A stretch of DNA of 52,003 bases from Actinomycetaceae bacterium (GCA_030524055.1 JAUNHH010000014.1:10225-62227); one strand, 5' to 3'. Positions 1-9,719 are shown, numbered from the stretch's first letter. The notes: a model not told the origin generated them from the letters alone. Numbers and translations are program-made.

Positions 1-58
<58 letters not shown>

Positions 59-272
59 AAGTCGGATGACCGAGAGTTGAGTTTACGCGCTTAATGCCCG
101 GCAGTGCAAAACCCTTAGCTGCAAGAAAGCCCACATTGTCAATAGAGCTTCGCTTCGTTACTGCGCGGTATGGAGGTGTCGCATGAGCGTTCCGCTGCTA
201 TACCTGCAATAGGTCAGCAAGTGACGTTAATCTGGAGTTCTGACCCAAATATTTGCCAGGGAGGGAGAAGTC

Positions 273-1001
273 ATGGTGCGTGGAGTCGGAGCCCATGGGG
301 GAGCCAGCGCTGTCGCTCAGGACTACCTCAAGATCCTTTGGGCAGCCAATGAAGAAGGATTGGAAGGCTTGTCGGTGAATGAGCTTGCCCAACGCAGCGG
401 CGTGGTGGCATCGACAGCTTCAGAAAATGTGCGGCGCCTTGTCTCTCAAGGATTGGTAACGCACGCTCCCTATCGGAAGGTGCATTTGACGCAGGCTGGT
501 TGGCAGGCAGCGCTGGGGACAGTGCGGCGGCATCGCCTGTTGGAAACCTACCTTCACGACATGCTTGGCTTCGATTGGGATGAGGTCCACGAGGAAGCCG
601 AAATACTGGAGCATGCGGTTTCGGATCGCCTCCTGTCGCGCATTGATGCTGCCCTGGGGCATCCTCGCCGCGATCCTCACGGCGACCCGATTCCTTCCCC
701 AGATGGGCAGGTTGATGCGCCAGAAACGGTGAGCCTTGGCGAGGTTCCGCCGAAAACCTGGGTGAAGGTGGCTCGGGTGAGCGACCGCGACCCGCAACTG
801 ATGCGGAACTTGGAAGACCTGGGCGTTGGGTTGGATGTGGAGGTACTCGTTGAGGACTCCGCTGAGGCAGGGGAGGGCCTGCGCATTCACATTAGAGGCG
901 ACCAGCGCTGCGATGCTGCAGAAGAGGGCTCAACCTGCACAGAATCCACTTCCATTAACGAGGCCACCGCCGAAGCCATCCAAGTCCTCGCCAAAGGCTG
1001 A
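273..1001 (+). CDS. mntR: DtxR/MntR-family metal-dependent repressor
   Basis: A 242-residue iron/manganese-dependent repressor. An N-terminal winged helix (about residues 14-75) is followed by the dimerisation and metal-binding domain (about 76-150) and a C-terminal FeoA/SH3-like domain (about 150-215). The ligand positions are readable: H87, E91, H106, E110, E113 and H114. At the place where DtxR/IdeR have Cys102, this protein has Glu (HEEAEILEH), as in MntR, and D17 sits where MntR has Asp8. I therefore infer manganese rather than iron selectivity. The start follows a good GGAGG-type site. The likely target is the metal ABC importer whose promoter at 24.5 kb carries a DtxR-like box. The tail after residue 210 is low-complexity and not part of the family core. 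Confidence 0.85.
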   Translation: MVRGVGAHGGASAVAQDYLKILWAANEEGLEGLSVNELAQRSGVVASTASENVRRLVSQGLVTHAPYRKVHLTQAGWQAALGTVRRHRLLETYLHDMLGFDWDEVHEEAEILEHAVSDRLLSRIDAALGHPRRDPHGDPIPSPDGQVDAPETVSLGEVPPKTWVKVARVSDRDPQLMRNLEDLGVGLDVEVLVEDSAEAGEGLRIHIRGDQRCDAAEEGSTCTESTSINEATAEAIQVLAKG

Positions 1002-1006
1002 GCGTT

Positions 1007-1453
1007 TTAAGCAGTTTCAACTGAAGACATCTGTGGTGGGACGAGGGCGGAGTGTGGGCCTTGCAGGAGCTCTGCGCGGAGGGCCTCGATGGCTTCGTCC
1101 AGTTCCTTATCGGTGGCCTTGTGGGCATTCGCTAGCGACGCATCGGCTTCACTGTGCAGAGGAATGACGTGGAGGTGCGTATGGGGGACTTCAAATCCAG
1201 CAATCACGAGGCCGGAGCGCGCCACATTAAAAACCGTCTCCTGAGCAGCCCCAATAGCCTGGGCAACGGTCATTAAATGAGCGGCGACCTCGGCCGGCGC
1301 ATCTGTCCACTTTGCCCAGGGGTGCCGCGGAACAACAAGAACATGTCCAGGTTTGACCGGTTCGATGGTGGCAAAAGCAACGCATACATCGTCAGCCCAA
1401 ACAAAACGTCCAGGCCACTGCCCACTAATGATCTTCTCAAATACAGTGCTCAT
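1007..1453 (-). CDS. HIT-family nucleotide hydrolase
   Basis: A 148-residue histidine-triad protein, probably a purine-nucleoside phosphoramidase/AMP-lysine hydrolase of the Hint type. The catalytic signature HTHLHVIPL (HxHxHxx) lies near residues 110-118, and GHVLVVPRH near 40 fits the family. Length is normal (about 110-150). I chose ATG at 1453. A TTG at 1471 with GGAG five bases upstream would add six residues and cannot be excluded. It converges with the mntR-like gene with only five bases between stop codons. The antisense strand of its 3' end carries a degenerate copy of the 13-mer repeat (1041). Confidence 0.9.
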   Translation of the reverse strand: MSTVFEKIISGQWPGRFVWADDVCVAFATIEPVKPGHVLVVPRHPWAKWTDAPAEVAAHLMTVAQAIGAAQETVFNVARSGLVIAGFEVPHTHLHVIPLHSEADASLANAHKATDKELDEAIEALRAELLQGPHSALVPPQMSSVETA

Positions 1454-1595
1454 AGACCTATTGTTGCCCAATTAGCTCCGCCGAGTCATCAAAACGACCC
1501 CGTCCTCGGTGCTATCTGACCGATATCTTGGTATCGGTACATGAGGATAACCCGCTGTCAGGATGTGTTTTGGACATCAGGTTGTCGTCTTCGCG

Positions 1596-1647
1596 GCGGT
1601 TTGTCAGTCTCTGGCGGCTGCGGGCGAAATTTTGACCTGCGGAAATG
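1596..1647 (+). repeat. GCGGTTTGTCAGTC-type intergenic repeat, copy A
   Basis: Begins GCGGTTTGTCAGTC and continues, after a variable 20 bases, with AATTTTGACCTG and a GAAATGG end. Two copies at 25351-25405 and 25494-25552 share both conserved blocks at the same spacing, so this is one intergenic repeat family rather than chance. Confidence 0.7.
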
Positions 1648-1923
1648 GCGATGCGCCTGAATTCTCTAGTGACAAAGCGCGTCCACGATGGGGTTCGCGC
1701 TTCCGCAACTCATCTTGGCGGCGGTTTGTCCTGAGGGGCTGACTGGGTGCTGCCTATTTTCCCAGGTCGCTGCCGGCCTTCAGCCCTGCCGGCTAGACAA
1801 CCCGCCGCCACGATGCGACTCCGCTACCAGAATGACGTCCTGACAGCGGTTTGTCAGTACCAACTCCCATGTGGGATCAGATCGCCAACATCAGAAGGGG
1901 AGAAGCACCGCCCCACCACTCGC

Positions 1924-1940
1924 GCCCCGCCCTCGTCAAT
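1924..1940 (-). repeat. 13-mer repeat ACGAGGGCGGGGC, exact copy
   Basis: Minus-strand reading ATTGACGAGGGCGGGGC, in the non-coding region upstream of leuS. This is one of the fullest matches to the extended consensus. Confidence 0.85.
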
Positions 1941-2164
1941 GGGATGACAGCGGACCCTCCACACCAGGCTCGCGCAGGAAATCCCGCCCCAGCACCCCAC
2001 ACCAACCCCTGCAGTCGCTCTTGGTGAACACTCCAGCACTGGCCCGTCACGGTGCACTATCCTTGGACAGGGTTTGGAACGCGCTCGCGCAAGCACTCAA
2101 GCTCGCCTAGACGCAAACTCAAACCCACACCACATCATGATGTCACCGTGAGGATCACGTACCA

Positions 2165-5104
2165 ATGTCAACCACGCCAACGCCCGCCACCATTCCGGCC
2201 CACCGCTACACCGCGGAAATGGCAGGACAGCTCGAACTTAAGTGGCAGGACCGTTGGGACGAGCTTGGCACTTTCAACGCTGACAATCCGGTGGGTCCTC
2301 TTGCCGGGCCACTGGCCGAAAAAGAACCCTTCTTCCTGCTCGACATGTTCCCTTACCCGTCGGGTAAAGGCCTCCATGTTGGCCACCCACTGGGCTACAT
2401 CGCCACCGACACAGTGGCGCGTTTCCGCCGCATGAAGGGGCAAAACGTCCTCTACACGATGGGCTATGACGCTTTTGGCTTGCCCGCAGAGCAATACGCC
2501 GTCCAAACCGGCCAACACCCGCGCATTACCACGGAAGACAATATTGCGAATATGCGCCGCCAGCTGCGTCGAATGGGCTTGTCTCATGATCGCCGCCGCT
2601 CGCTGGCTACCACTGATATCGAGTATGTCCGCTGGACACAGTGGATTTTCCTGCAGATCTTCAACTCGTGGTTTGATCCCGAGGCCACCGCGCCCGACGG
2701 CTCGATTGGCGCCGCCCGCCCTGTCGCCGAGCTTCGCGAAAAGCTGGCAGCGGGCACCATTGCCACACCTGACGGCCGCCCATGGGCTGACCTGACCCCC
2801 GTTGAGCAGGCAAAAGTCATTGATTCCTGCCGCCTTGCCTATATTTCCGAAGCACCCGTGAACTGGTGCCCGGGATTGGGAACGGTGCTGGCCAATGAGG
2901 AAGTCACCGCTGAAGGGCGCTCCGAGCGCGGAAACTTCCCCGTCTTTAAACGGAATCTCCGCCAGTGGATGATGCGCATTACCGCTTACGGTCAGCGCCT
3001 TTCCGACGATCTCGACACCATTAACTGGCCCGACAAAGTCCGCACGATGCAACGCAATTGGATCGGGCGTTCTGAAGGTGCCAATGTCACCTTCCCCATT
3101 CCTTCTGCTCACGAGGTCGGGGCTGCGCCGGAGTCTCTGGAGGTCTACACCACCCGGCCGGACACCCTTTTTGGTGCGACCTTTATGGTGGTTGCTCCTG
3201 AACACCCGATTCTGGGCGGCACTTTCGGCGGCGAAGCTGATGACGCGGCGGCCCTGACTGTTGCCGAGACCTGGCCCGAAGGCACCCGCGAAGCGTGGAC
3301 CGGCGGCTATGCCACCCCGCGTGAAGCAGTGGCCACCTACCGCGCCCAGGCGGCAGCAAAAACCGAAATGGAACGCGCCGCAGAAGACCGCGAAAAAACC
3401 GGCGTCTTCACAGGCTTCTTCGGCGTCAACCCGGTCAATGGCCGTGAAATCCCTGTTTTTGTCGCTGACTACGTCCTGTGGGGCTATGGCACCGGTGCGA
3501 TTATGGCCGTGCCTGCCCACGATCAACGTGACTGGGATTTTGCCCGGGCTTTTGATTTGGAGATTATCCGAACCATTGGTGCCGCCGAGGATCCTTATGG
3601 CCATGACCTGGGTGAATCCGCCTATGTTGGCGATGGCGTGGCCGTTGATTCCGCCAATGACGATATTGATCTGGGCGGAATGAGTAAAGACGAAGCAAAG
3701 GCTGCGATGACGGCGTGGCTGGAGTCCACAGGGCAGGGCCGTGGGGCTGTCACCTACCGCCTGCGCGATTGGCTTTTCTCGCGTCAACGCTATTGGGGCG
3801 AGCCTTTCCCCATTGTCTGGGATGAGGACGGGGTGGCTCACGCCCTCCCAGAAGACCAGCTTCCCGTCGAATTGCCGGGGATTTCCGACTATTCGCCGCG
3901 CACATTTGACCCCGAAGACGCCGACACCTCACCGGAAGCTCCACTGGGGCGAGCCGACGAATGGGTCAATGTCACCCTTGATCTTGGTGATGGCCCGCGC
4001 CAGTATCGCCGCGAAACCAATACGATGCCGCAATGGGCTGGCTCGTGCTGGTACGAAATGCGCTATACCGACCCGTCGAATAGTGACGCGTTAGCAGATG
4101 CGGCCAATTTGGAGTATTGGATGGGGCCGCGAGAAGGGAAGAAATCCGGCGGCACTGACCTTTATGTGGGCGGCGTTGAGCACGCTGTTTTGCACCTGCT
4201 GTATTCGCGTTTCTGGCAGAAAGTCCTTTTTGATTTAGGGCATGTGCCGGATCCAGAGCCATACCACACTCTTTTTAATCAGGGATATGTGCAGGCTTGG
4301 GCCTATAAGGATGCACGCGGCCAATATGTTCCCGCCGACGAAGTCGAAGGGGATGAAGAATCAGGCTGGACGTGGAATGGCGAAAAAGTCACCCGCGAAT
4401 ACGGGAAAATGGGGAAGTCACTCAAGAATATTGTGACTCCCGATGACATGTATGACGCCTATGGCGCCGACGTTTTCCGCGTCTATGAAATGTCCATGGG
4501 TCCGTTGGACTTGTCGCGCCCGTGGGACACACGCGCAGTTGTGGGTTCTCAGCGTTTCTTGCAGCGCTTATGGCGGAATGTCATTGACGAGAATACCGGT
4601 GAGGTAAATGTTTCTGATGACGCTCCGGACTTAGAAACAGCAAAACTCACCGCACGCACAATTGCTGATGTCACTATTGAGTACGAGAATATGCGGATTA
4701 ATACCGCTATTGCGAAACTCATTGTGCTCAATAATCACCTGACAGGATTAGGGCGGGCTCCCCGCGAATCCATTGAAGCATTAGTGCTCATGGTTTCTCC
4801 TGTGGCGCCGCATATTGCGGAAGAATTATGGCAACGCCTTGGCCATAATGAGTCTTTAGCCCGCGAGCCTTTCCCCGTGGTAATGGATGAGTCATTGCTG
4901 GAAGAAGACGCGGTGACTGCCATTGTTCAGGCCAATGGAAAAGTCCGCGCCAAATTGGACGTCCCGCCGTCGATTTCTGAAGAGGATTTGCGTGAGCAGG
5001 CTTTGCAGGCGGCACCAATTGTGAAATTGCTAGATGGTCGCGAGCCGCTGAAAGTCATTGTTCGCGCGCCTTCCCTGGTCAATATTGTGCTACCAAAGGA
5101 CTGA
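2165..5104 (+). CDS. leuS: Leucyl-tRNA synthetase
   Basis: Charges tRNA-Leu with leucine in the cytosol. The 979-residue length fits actinobacterial class I LeuRS (about 950-980). The HIGH-type motif is HVGH at 71-74. The CP1 editing domain follows (about 250-460, with [20 protein letters not shown] near 335). The KMSKS loop reads KMGKS at 748-752, with Gly in place of the first Ser. An anticodon-binding domain ends the protein (about 800-979). It starts 4 bases after CCA within GTACCAATG, with GAGGAT upstream. The DNA glycosylase gene follows after only 5 bases, so the two are probably co-transcribed. A 557-residue open frame on the opposite strand is a shadow caused by codon bias. Confidence 0.97.
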   Translation: MSTTPTPATIPAHRYTAEMAGQLELKWQDRWDELGTFNADNPVGPLAGPLAEKEPFFLLDMFPYPSGKGLHVGHPLGYIATDTVARFRRMKGQNVLYTMGYDAFGLPAEQYAVQTGQHPRITTEDNIANMRRQLRRMGLSHDRRRSLATTDIEYVRWTQWIFLQIFNSWFDPEATAPDGSIGAARPVAELREKLAAGTIATPDGRPWADLTPVEQAKVIDSCRLAYISEAPVNWCPGLGTVLANEEVTAEGRSERGNFPVFKRNLRQWMMRITAYGQRLSDDLDTINWPDKVRTMQRNWIGRSEGANVTFPIPSAHEVGAAPESLEVYTTRPDTLFGATFMVVAPEHPILGGTFGGEADDAAALTVAETWPEGTREAWTGGYATPREAVATYRAQAAAKTEMERAAEDREKTGVFTGFFGVNPVNGREIPVFVADYVLWGYGTGAIMAVPAHDQRDWDFARAFDLEIIRTIGAAEDPYGHDLGESAYVGDGVAVDSANDDIDLGGMSKDEAKAAMTAWLESTGQGRGAVTYRLRDWLFSRQRYWGEPFPIVWDEDGVAHALPEDQLPVELPGISDYSPRTFDPEDADTSPEAPLGRADEWVNVTLDLGDGPRQYRRETNTMPQWAGSCWYEMRYTDPSNSDALADAANLEYWMGPREGKKSGGTDLYVGGVEHAVLHLLYSRFWQKVLFDLGHVPDPEPYHTLFNQGYVQAWAYKDARGQYVPADEVEGDEESGWTWNGEKVTREYGKMGKSLKNIVTPDDMYDAYGADVFRVYEMSMGPLDLSRPWDTRAVVGSQRFLQRLWRNVIDENTGEVNVSDDAPDLETAKLTARTIADVTIEYENMRINTAIAKLIVLNNHLTGLGRAPRESIEALVLMVSPVAPHIAEELWQRLGHNESLAREPFPVVMDESLLEEDAVTAIVQANGKVRAKLDVPPSISEEDLREQALQAAPIVKLLDGREPLKVIVRAPSLVNIVLPKD

Positions 5105-5109
5105 CATTT

Positions 5110-6162
5110 ATGCCTGAAGGAGATGCCGTCCGGCGCCTAGCGGACACTTTCGAGGAAGTATTCGTTGGCCACCGATTACAGGTGACGTCTCCACAGGGGC
5201 GTTTTGCGTCGTCGGCGACCACACTCGACGGCTGGGTACTTTCCGCCGCCCGCGTGGTCGGCAAGCACATGTTTTTGGGGTTCACCCCGCCCTCGTCAGT
5301 AAAAGACAGTATTGACGAGGGCGGGGCCAACACCCCACAAATAGCCACCGATATTTCTGTCATTGACCACTGGGTCCACATTCACTTAGGACTGTACGGC
5401 TGGTGGCGTTTTAATGGCGACTCGTCTGTAATGGATGAGGGGCATGGCGTGGTCCACCGGGTCGGCCCGAAAGATAGCCACCGGGCAGAACGGTGGGGTA
5501 CGGGGCCGTTAAATCCGGCTGATGGCGACAATGTGGCCCCTGTTGCCAGCGGCGTACCCGCCGAAACTCACGGCGACGAGCAGTGGGATGCTCCGGACCC
5601 TATTGGGCAAGTCCGCCTGCGTCTTTTGGCTGACCATGCGGTGGCTGACCTAGCTGGGCCAAATACCTGCGCCCTGATTACCACTGAAGAACGACTGGCT
5701 GTCGAAAAGCGCCTTGGACCCGATCCTTTAGCGCCGGGTGCGCGCGATAATGCTGAAATGCGTTCCCGGTTTATTGCGAATATGCGCGGACGTAAACGCG
5801 CTATTGGCGAGTTAATTATGGACCAGTCCCTCATTGCGGGGGTAGGCAATATTTACCGGGCCGATGCGCTATTTCTCGCCGGTATTTCACCTCTGCGAAT
5901 CGGCAGCCGTATTTCAGAAAAGCGGCTCGGTGAACTATGGGGCCTGATTTGCGACCTGATGAATCGCGGACTCGCTGCTGGATACCTTATTACTATGGAC
6001 CCTGAAGAGGCGCCGCAACCGCCTATTGACGGTGATGAGGAAGCGTCGCGTTGGTATGTTTACCATCGCACTGGGCGCCCCTGTCTCCGTTGCGGAACGG
6101 CAATATCCGAGAAGCAGATGCAAGGACGACGCCTATTCTGGTGTTCCAATTGTCAACGATAA
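5110..6162 (+). CDS. Fpg/Nei-family DNA glycosylase with repeat-derived insertions
   Basis: Base-excision-repair glycosylase/AP lyase for oxidised bases. MPEGD at the N-terminus provides the catalytic Pro2 and Glu3, and this form is typical of the actinobacterial Nei (endonuclease VIII-like) branch. VGKHMFLGF supplies the beta-hairpin lysine region. The helix-two-turn-helix (about 225-270) and a C-terminal zinc finger (two CxxC pairs at the end) are intact. At 350 residues it is longer than usual (about 260-290). One extra loop (residues about 58-75) is exactly encoded by an inverted pair of the 13-mer repeat. A second extra segment (about 105-165) starts with VMDEGHG, a decayed-looking copy. 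All catalytic landmarks remain, so it is probably active. Confidence 0.9.
   Translation: MPEGDAVRRLADTFEEVFVGHRLQVTSPQGRFASSATTLDGWVLSAARVVGKHMFLGFTPPSSVKDSIDEGGANTPQIATDISVIDHWVHIHLGLYGWWRFNGDSSVMDEGHGVVHRVGPKDSHRAERWGTGPLNPADGDNVAPVASGVPAETHGDEQWDAPDPIGQVRLRLLADHAVADLAGPNTCALITTEERLAVEKRLGPDPLAPGARDNAEMRSRFIANMRGRKRAIGELIMDQSLIAGVGNIYRADALFLAGISPLRIGSRISEKRLGELWGLICDLMNRGLAAGYLITMDPEEAPQPPIDGDEEASRWYVYHRTGRPCLRCGTAISEKQMQGRRLFWCSNCQR
5285..5326. repeat. Inverted pair of the 13-mer repeat inside the glycosylase gene
   Basis: A minus-oriented copy (5285-5300) and a plus-oriented exact copy (5311-5326) face each other across a 10-base loop, with one mismatch in a 16-bp stem. The pair is in frame and encodes roughly PPSSVKDSIDEGGA, a loop absent from ordinary Fpg/Nei proteins. 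Confidence 0.85.
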
Positions 6163-6235
6163 TTAAGAGTTGCGATCTTTAGTCCTGGCACCTAATATGT
6201 GACCTGCATATCAACACCGATTGGAGGTAGCACTA

Positions 6236-7261
6236 ATGGGGGTGCTCAAAGTGGCTCTGAAGGTTTTTGCCGTCATCATAGCCATCATCCTTGTTTTCGT
6301 ACTGGTTATCTTTGGATTGCGCTGGTATAACGCAACCACGTATCCATTTACGAATTCGCCAAATAGTCAATTCAGTCAGTCTGCGGGTTCTTATGAAACC
6401 AATGAGCAGATTGTCCGTATTCGCGGCGAATATATGAATGGATTCCACTTTAAGCCCGCACAGCGAAAGCATCCAGGTGTGGTCATTGTCCATGGAGGAT
6501 CTGAGGGGTCGCCCAATTACGCTCAGGCGAAGGCGATTAGCGAACAGGGATATGAAGTTCTTGCCCTCTTTTTCTGGGGTCAAGACAATCAGGTGCCCAC
6601 ATTGGCTAATGTCCCACTGGACCAATTCACTGAGGTCGAAAAGTGGGTGACTGCCAATATTGAACAGCCAAAGCCGCTAACCGTTGTGGGCACCTCTAAA
6701 GGCGCGGAATATACCGCTCTTCTCGCCGCTAAAGGTTTTCCCGTTGATAACCTGGTGAATTTCACGCCAGGGGAGTTTAGCTACACGGGACTTGACTTCT
6801 CCTCACAGGAAGAAAAGCCGAGTTTTACTCTCAAAGGGGAAGCTGTTCCTTTTGCTTCTATGCGACAAGGCGATCCCGGGTCCGGTTTTAAACTCTTCTG
6901 GGATTTCCTTACTGGCTATCCACCGCAGTATCGACCAGGATATGAGTCTGCTGCGCAGCACGCTGATCCTTCCGCAAAGATTGATCTCAGCAGCTTTAAA
7001 GGCAATGCCTTGTTCTTTGCCGGAGATCAGGATCAAATGTGGCAAGGCGAAGTAGCTGCTACGAATCTTGCCGCACAAAACCCAAAGTTCGAGGCGAAAA
7101 TCTATCCCGGTGCTGGCCACGCTTTTGCTCCAGGTCTGGATAAAGCACCAAATGGCTGGCAAATCATGCTTGGTGGCACTGCCGAAGGCAATGCGGCTGC
7201 CTATGAGGATTCTAATAAGGTCCTCTACGACCACCTAGCGCAGTGGCACGGAAATCTCTAG
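6236..7261 (+). CDS. Membrane-anchored alpha/beta hydrolase, BAAT-like C-terminal domain
   Basis: A 341-residue protein with one N-terminal transmembrane segment (about residues 5-30), so the hydrolase domain is probably outside the cell. The hydrolase core shows VVIVHGGSEGS (oxyanion region), nucleophile elbow GTSKG (Ser near 160), and AGHAFAP containing the likely catalytic His. These match the acyl-CoA:amino acid N-acyltransferase/acyl-CoA thioester hydrolase C-terminal family. The substrate is unknown. ATG at 6236 was chosen because GGAGG lies eight bases before it; an upstream in-frame TTG overlaps that site. A strong bidirectional hairpin follows the stop. Confidence 0.8.
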   Translation: MGVLKVALKVFAVIIAIILVFVLVIFGLRWYNATTYPFTNSPNSQFSQSAGSYETNEQIVRIRGEYMNGFHFKPAQRKHPGVVIVHGGSEGSPNYAQAKAISEQGYEVLALFFWGQDNQVPTLANVPLDQFTEVEKWVTANIEQPKPLTVVGTSKGAEYTALLAAKGFPVDNLVNFTPGEFSYTGLDFSSQEEKPSFTLKGEAVPFASMRQGDPGSGFKLFWDFLTGYPPQYRPGYESAAQHADPSAKIDLSSFKGNALFFAGDQDQMWQGEVAATNLAAQNPKFEAKIYPGAGHAFAPGLDKAPNGWQIMLGGTAEGNAAAYEDSNKVLYDHLAQWHGNL

Positions 7262-7290
7262 TGCTTGCGCCTCACCTGTTGCGGTAATAC

Positions 7291-7322
7291 TGGGGGTCTG
7301 GGCGTCATTGCCCGGACCCCCA
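7291..7322. terminator. Bidirectional hairpin terminator
   Basis: A 13-bp stem (TGGGGGTCTGGGC against GCCCGGACCCCCA, one G-T pair) with a 6-base loop is followed by TTCTTTT. It ends the hydrolase transcript. A second hairpin (CGGGTCGG/CCGACCCG, 7339-7364) lies beside it and probably ends the converging GNAT gene. Confidence 0.85.
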
Positions 7323-7376
7323 TTCTTTTACGCAAGACCGGGTCGGTATCTGAGAGCCGACCCGAATAGCGCCGAC

Positions 7377-7880
7377 CTAGGACCCAACGGGTACGGCTTC
7401 TTCAAAGCCAAGGACGTCGTAGAGTTTCGCTGCGGCGCTATGGTGGGCGTCAATGCGCAGGGCCACTGTGTCGTAGCCCCAATTGGTACAGCGGCGCGCA
7501 ATCTCGCCAATTAGTGCGGTGGCTATTCCACGCCGTTGATGGGCAGGGTCCACGACCAGATCTAAAACAACGGGGCAGTCTTCATCGTCTTCCCACGCTG
7601 AGTTTTCGACGGCCAATAAGGCGCCCACAAGGAGTCCATTCTCCCAGGCGCCCACAAAAGAGTCATCCAATGGGGTGCCAAATGCGCCATCGAAGGTCAT
7701 CCGCATTTCTTCTGTCGCCTCTAAAAGGGACTCTGCCGTGTGCGGGGCGTTATATGCCTCGACATGGAGGGCAGCCATTGCGGGAATGTCGTAGCGCGTT
7801 AGCGTTGCGATTTCGAATTCCGCAGGCCGCTCTGCCTCGGCGAGTGCGTCCAATCGGGCTTTCAAAGTTCGCTGTGTCAT
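7377..7880 (-). CDS. GNAT-family N-acetyltransferase
   Basis: A 167-residue single-domain acetyltransferase. The acetyl-CoA-binding motif A is VVDPAHQRRGIATALI (about 112-127), preceded by the beta-4 strand CPVVLDLVV, and the C-terminal ALRIDAHHSAAAKLYDVLGF matches motif B. The N-terminal 20 residues are a helical extension. The substrate cannot be told from sequence. It stands alone and converges with the alpha/beta hydrolase. Confidence 0.85.
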   Translation of the reverse strand: MTQRTLKARLDALAEAERPAEFEIATLTRYDIPAMAALHVEAYNAPHTAESLLEATEEMRMTFDGAFGTPLDDSFVGAWENGLLVGALLAVENSAWEDDEDCPVVLDLVVDPAHQRRGIATALIGEIARRCTNWGYDTVALRIDAHHSAAAKLYDVLGFEEAVPVGS

Positions 7881-8123
7881 GACACGAGTGTATGTGACTC
7901 AAGGCACCTGCATTGGGCCATTCGTCGCGGAGTGTACAGATTCAGATTTTTTAGGCCGCCTGTTACCAGCGTGGATGAGTAGCCAATAACCTTTCTCAGG
8001 CATCATGGAATTCGTACTGAAGAATCCTGATTAGCTATTGAACTGCGGTGTTATCGTTGGTGCAGGCACACCAGAACTGCACTGGAATATTGCCGATCCA
8101 TCAACCAGTGAAGGGATGAAGAA

Positions 8124-8606
8124 ATGAAGAGACGCAGCCTTGCGGCCATAGCTGTGGCCATAGGGTTAGTGTTTTCTGGGCTATTTAGCGGTACTGCTAC
8201 TGCTTATTCGGATCGAACTCCTGTTGGGCCCTGTAAACACTACCGTTTCGTGACGGCTATGGATACCTACACTCGGATGCCGTCTACCCTGCCTTACGCA
8301 GGTACCTGCAATTGCTGGCTGAATATTTCCCTGCGCTACCAGGAAAATCCTGGTGTCAAGCAACTGCAAATCTCCCTTCCGCACTACAACGGTTTTGATC
8401 GGAAGTACTGGATTGCCGCTGATGGCCACTACGGTCCGGCAACCAGGCAGGTCGTCATGCTCACCGAGACAACAATAAACCGCGAAAAGGGATACGAGCG
8501 CCACAAAGTTGATGGTCAATATGACGTCAACTTGGGTCAGCAGATGCACTGGATTATGAACGACTATCGCAGCACGGCAGGCAGCATTACGGTCCTCGCT
8601 CCGTAA
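8124..8606 (+). CDS. Secreted protein with peptidoglycan-binding-like segment
   Basis: 160 residues with a clear signal peptide (MKRR, hydrophobic core, predicted cleavage after GTATA near residue 27). The mature part contains four cysteines (C37, C60, C62 region), suggesting disulfides outside the cell. The stretch NPGVKQLQISLP...DGHYGPATRQVV resembles PG_binding_1 repeats (LQ..L...DG.YGP.T), a weak but suggestive match. It lies just before a lipoprotein, an adaptor and an ABC exporter and is separated from them by a hairpin. I do not recognise a catalytic domain. Confidence 0.7.
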   Translation: MKRRSLAAIAVAIGLVFSGLFSGTATAYSDRTPVGPCKHYRFVTAMDTYTRMPSTLPYAGTCNCWLNISLRYQENPGVKQLQISLPHYNGFDRKYWIAADGHYGPATRQVVMLTETTINREKGYERHKVDGQYDVNLGQQMHWIMNDYRSTAGSITVLAP

Positions 8607-8627
8607 GTAGTCCAGGTCAATTTTCTC

Positions 8628-8661
8628 GATGCTCCCGTTCCACTGTGGTAACGGGAGCATC
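8628..8661. terminator. Hairpin terminator
   Basis: A perfect 12-bp stem (GATGCTCCCGTT/AACGGGAGCATC) with a 10-base loop, directly after the secreted-protein gene and just before the lipoprotein start. There is no clear T tract on the plus strand. Confidence 0.6.
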
Positions 8662-8679
8662 ACTAGTGAAGGGACAAAA

Positions 8680-9657
8680 GTGGCAACCAGAATTCACCGA
8701 TACTATCCACTTCTTAGCGTAGCTATAGTTGCTGGATTAGTAGGTTGTGGAACGATTGGGGCGGGAGATGCTCCAGCTAGTCCCCCGGCCTCGTCCCCTG
8801 TCACCACCCAGGCCAGTGGCGCTCAGCCTCCACAGGCAACCGAGACAATTGGCCACATCAAAAAAGATATTGCCACCAATGCGCTGCCAACAGACCCTTA
8901 TGTGGCACCGCGTTTAATGGTTCTGCATTTCCAGGTCCGCCTGAAACTCATCGACAAATGCCTGATTGCTCAGGGAGTTCAGCGAGACCCCGGGGGCTTC
9001 GATGCTGATGCGCCTTTCGCGGAAACGTCTCCCACAGGAATTAGCCGCATTTTTAATCCTGCTATTGCCCAGAAATATGGCTATCGCGATGCACCCGATC
9101 CAACTTTAGGTCCGCCACTGACGGGGACAAAAGAATCAGAGCCGGATCCCAAACTCCTCGCGCAATGCACTGAGGAAGCAACGAAAACGTTGCGGGGGGA
9201 TTCCACTGGACGCGACCTTTCGCAATTCGATATCGATGCCCCGGCGAATTTGAGCGGTAATGAAGCGGCTCGCGCGGCAATTAATCAGGCGTCAGTGGAC
9301 ACGTCCGCACCGCCTTTACGTGAGGCTGCGCAGCGGTGGAAAGAATGTATGGCGCCGCTTGGAATCGTCGATTTACCGGATGAACCATTTTCTTTGATTA
9401 TGGGTACTCTGCCCCAGAGTTTAGTTGATCGATGGCAATGGAATTCCATAGGAGATCCAACAGACGAAGAAATTCGTTATGCCGTTCATGACGCGAAATG
9501 CCGTGATTCTTCCGGGTGGTCACAGGCATTTTATGACGCTGAATGGGATCTTCACGCCCATATTGTCGAGAATTATCGCGAGGAGATGGATTCCATTGCT
9601 GTGGAAGTTCGTGATGAAGAAAAGCGTCTTCGTGAACTTCTTGCGACCACAAAGTAG
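8680..9657 (+). CDS. Lipoprotein of unknown function, exporter-associated
   Basis: The start is taken as GTG at 8680, with GAAGGGA five bases upstream; the longer frame has no such site. The N-terminus MATRIHRYYPLLSVAIVAGLVGCGT is a lipoprotein signal with lipobox LVGC. The Ala/Pro/Ser-rich linker that follows is typical of surface lipoproteins. The body has paired W..CM...G and CL..QG patterns and a C-terminal helix. Similar cysteine-containing exported proteins often accompany peptidoglycan-binding adaptor plus MacB-type ABC loci in actinobacteria; that association is from memory. Function unknown. Confidence 0.75.
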   Translation: MATRIHRYYPLLSVAIVAGLVGCGTIGAGDAPASPPASSPVTTQASGAQPPQATETIGHIKKDIATNALPTDPYVAPRLMVLHFQVRLKLIDKCLIAQGVQRDPGGFDADAPFAETSPTGISRIFNPAIAQKYGYRDAPDPTLGPPLTGTKESEPDPKLLAQCTEEATKTLRGDSTGRDLSQFDIDAPANLSGNEAARAAINQASVDTSAPPLREAAQRWKECMAPLGIVDLPDEPFSLIMGTLPQSLVDRWQWNSIGDPTDEEIRYAVHDAKCRDSSGWSQAFYDAEWDLHAHIVENYREEMDSIAVEVRDEEKRLRELLATTK

Positions 9658-9665
9658 AGCATGAT

Positions 9666-9719
9666 CCATTCACGAGGGCGGGGCGCGTAAATCATTGGCT
9701 ACCCCGCCCTCGTGAATGG
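9666..9719. terminator. Terminator-like hairpin built from two 13-mer repeats
   Basis: Plus copy 9666-9683 and minus copy 9702-9719 form a perfect 18-bp stem (CCATTCACGAGGGCGGGG and its complement) around an 18-base loop. It begins eight bases after the lipoprotein stop. The position suggests a transcription terminator, though no T tract follows. Confidence 0.7.

Larger units (their letters stand above)
1454..2164. other. 711-bp repeat-rich non-coding region upstream of leuS
   Basis: I see no convincing gene; the short ORFs here have no family resemblance and no good ribosome-binding sites. It contains several copies of a GCGG(T/G)TTGTC motif (1596-1609, about 1718-1730, 1845-1858) and an opposite-strand copy (GACAACCCGCCGCC, about 1797-1810), plus one exact 13-mer repeat (1924-1936). 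The leuS promoter should lie near its right end. No T-box or recognisable leader peptide was found. Confidence 0.7.

Noticed and set aside
1747-2110. Short ORFs in the region before leuS
   Set aside because: They run through repeats, lack ribosome-binding sites and have Pro/Arg-rich nonsense-like products.
2168-3841. 557-codon open frame on the minus strand within leuS
   Set aside because: It is fully antisense to a clear LeuRS and has no family resemblance; it results from codon bias.
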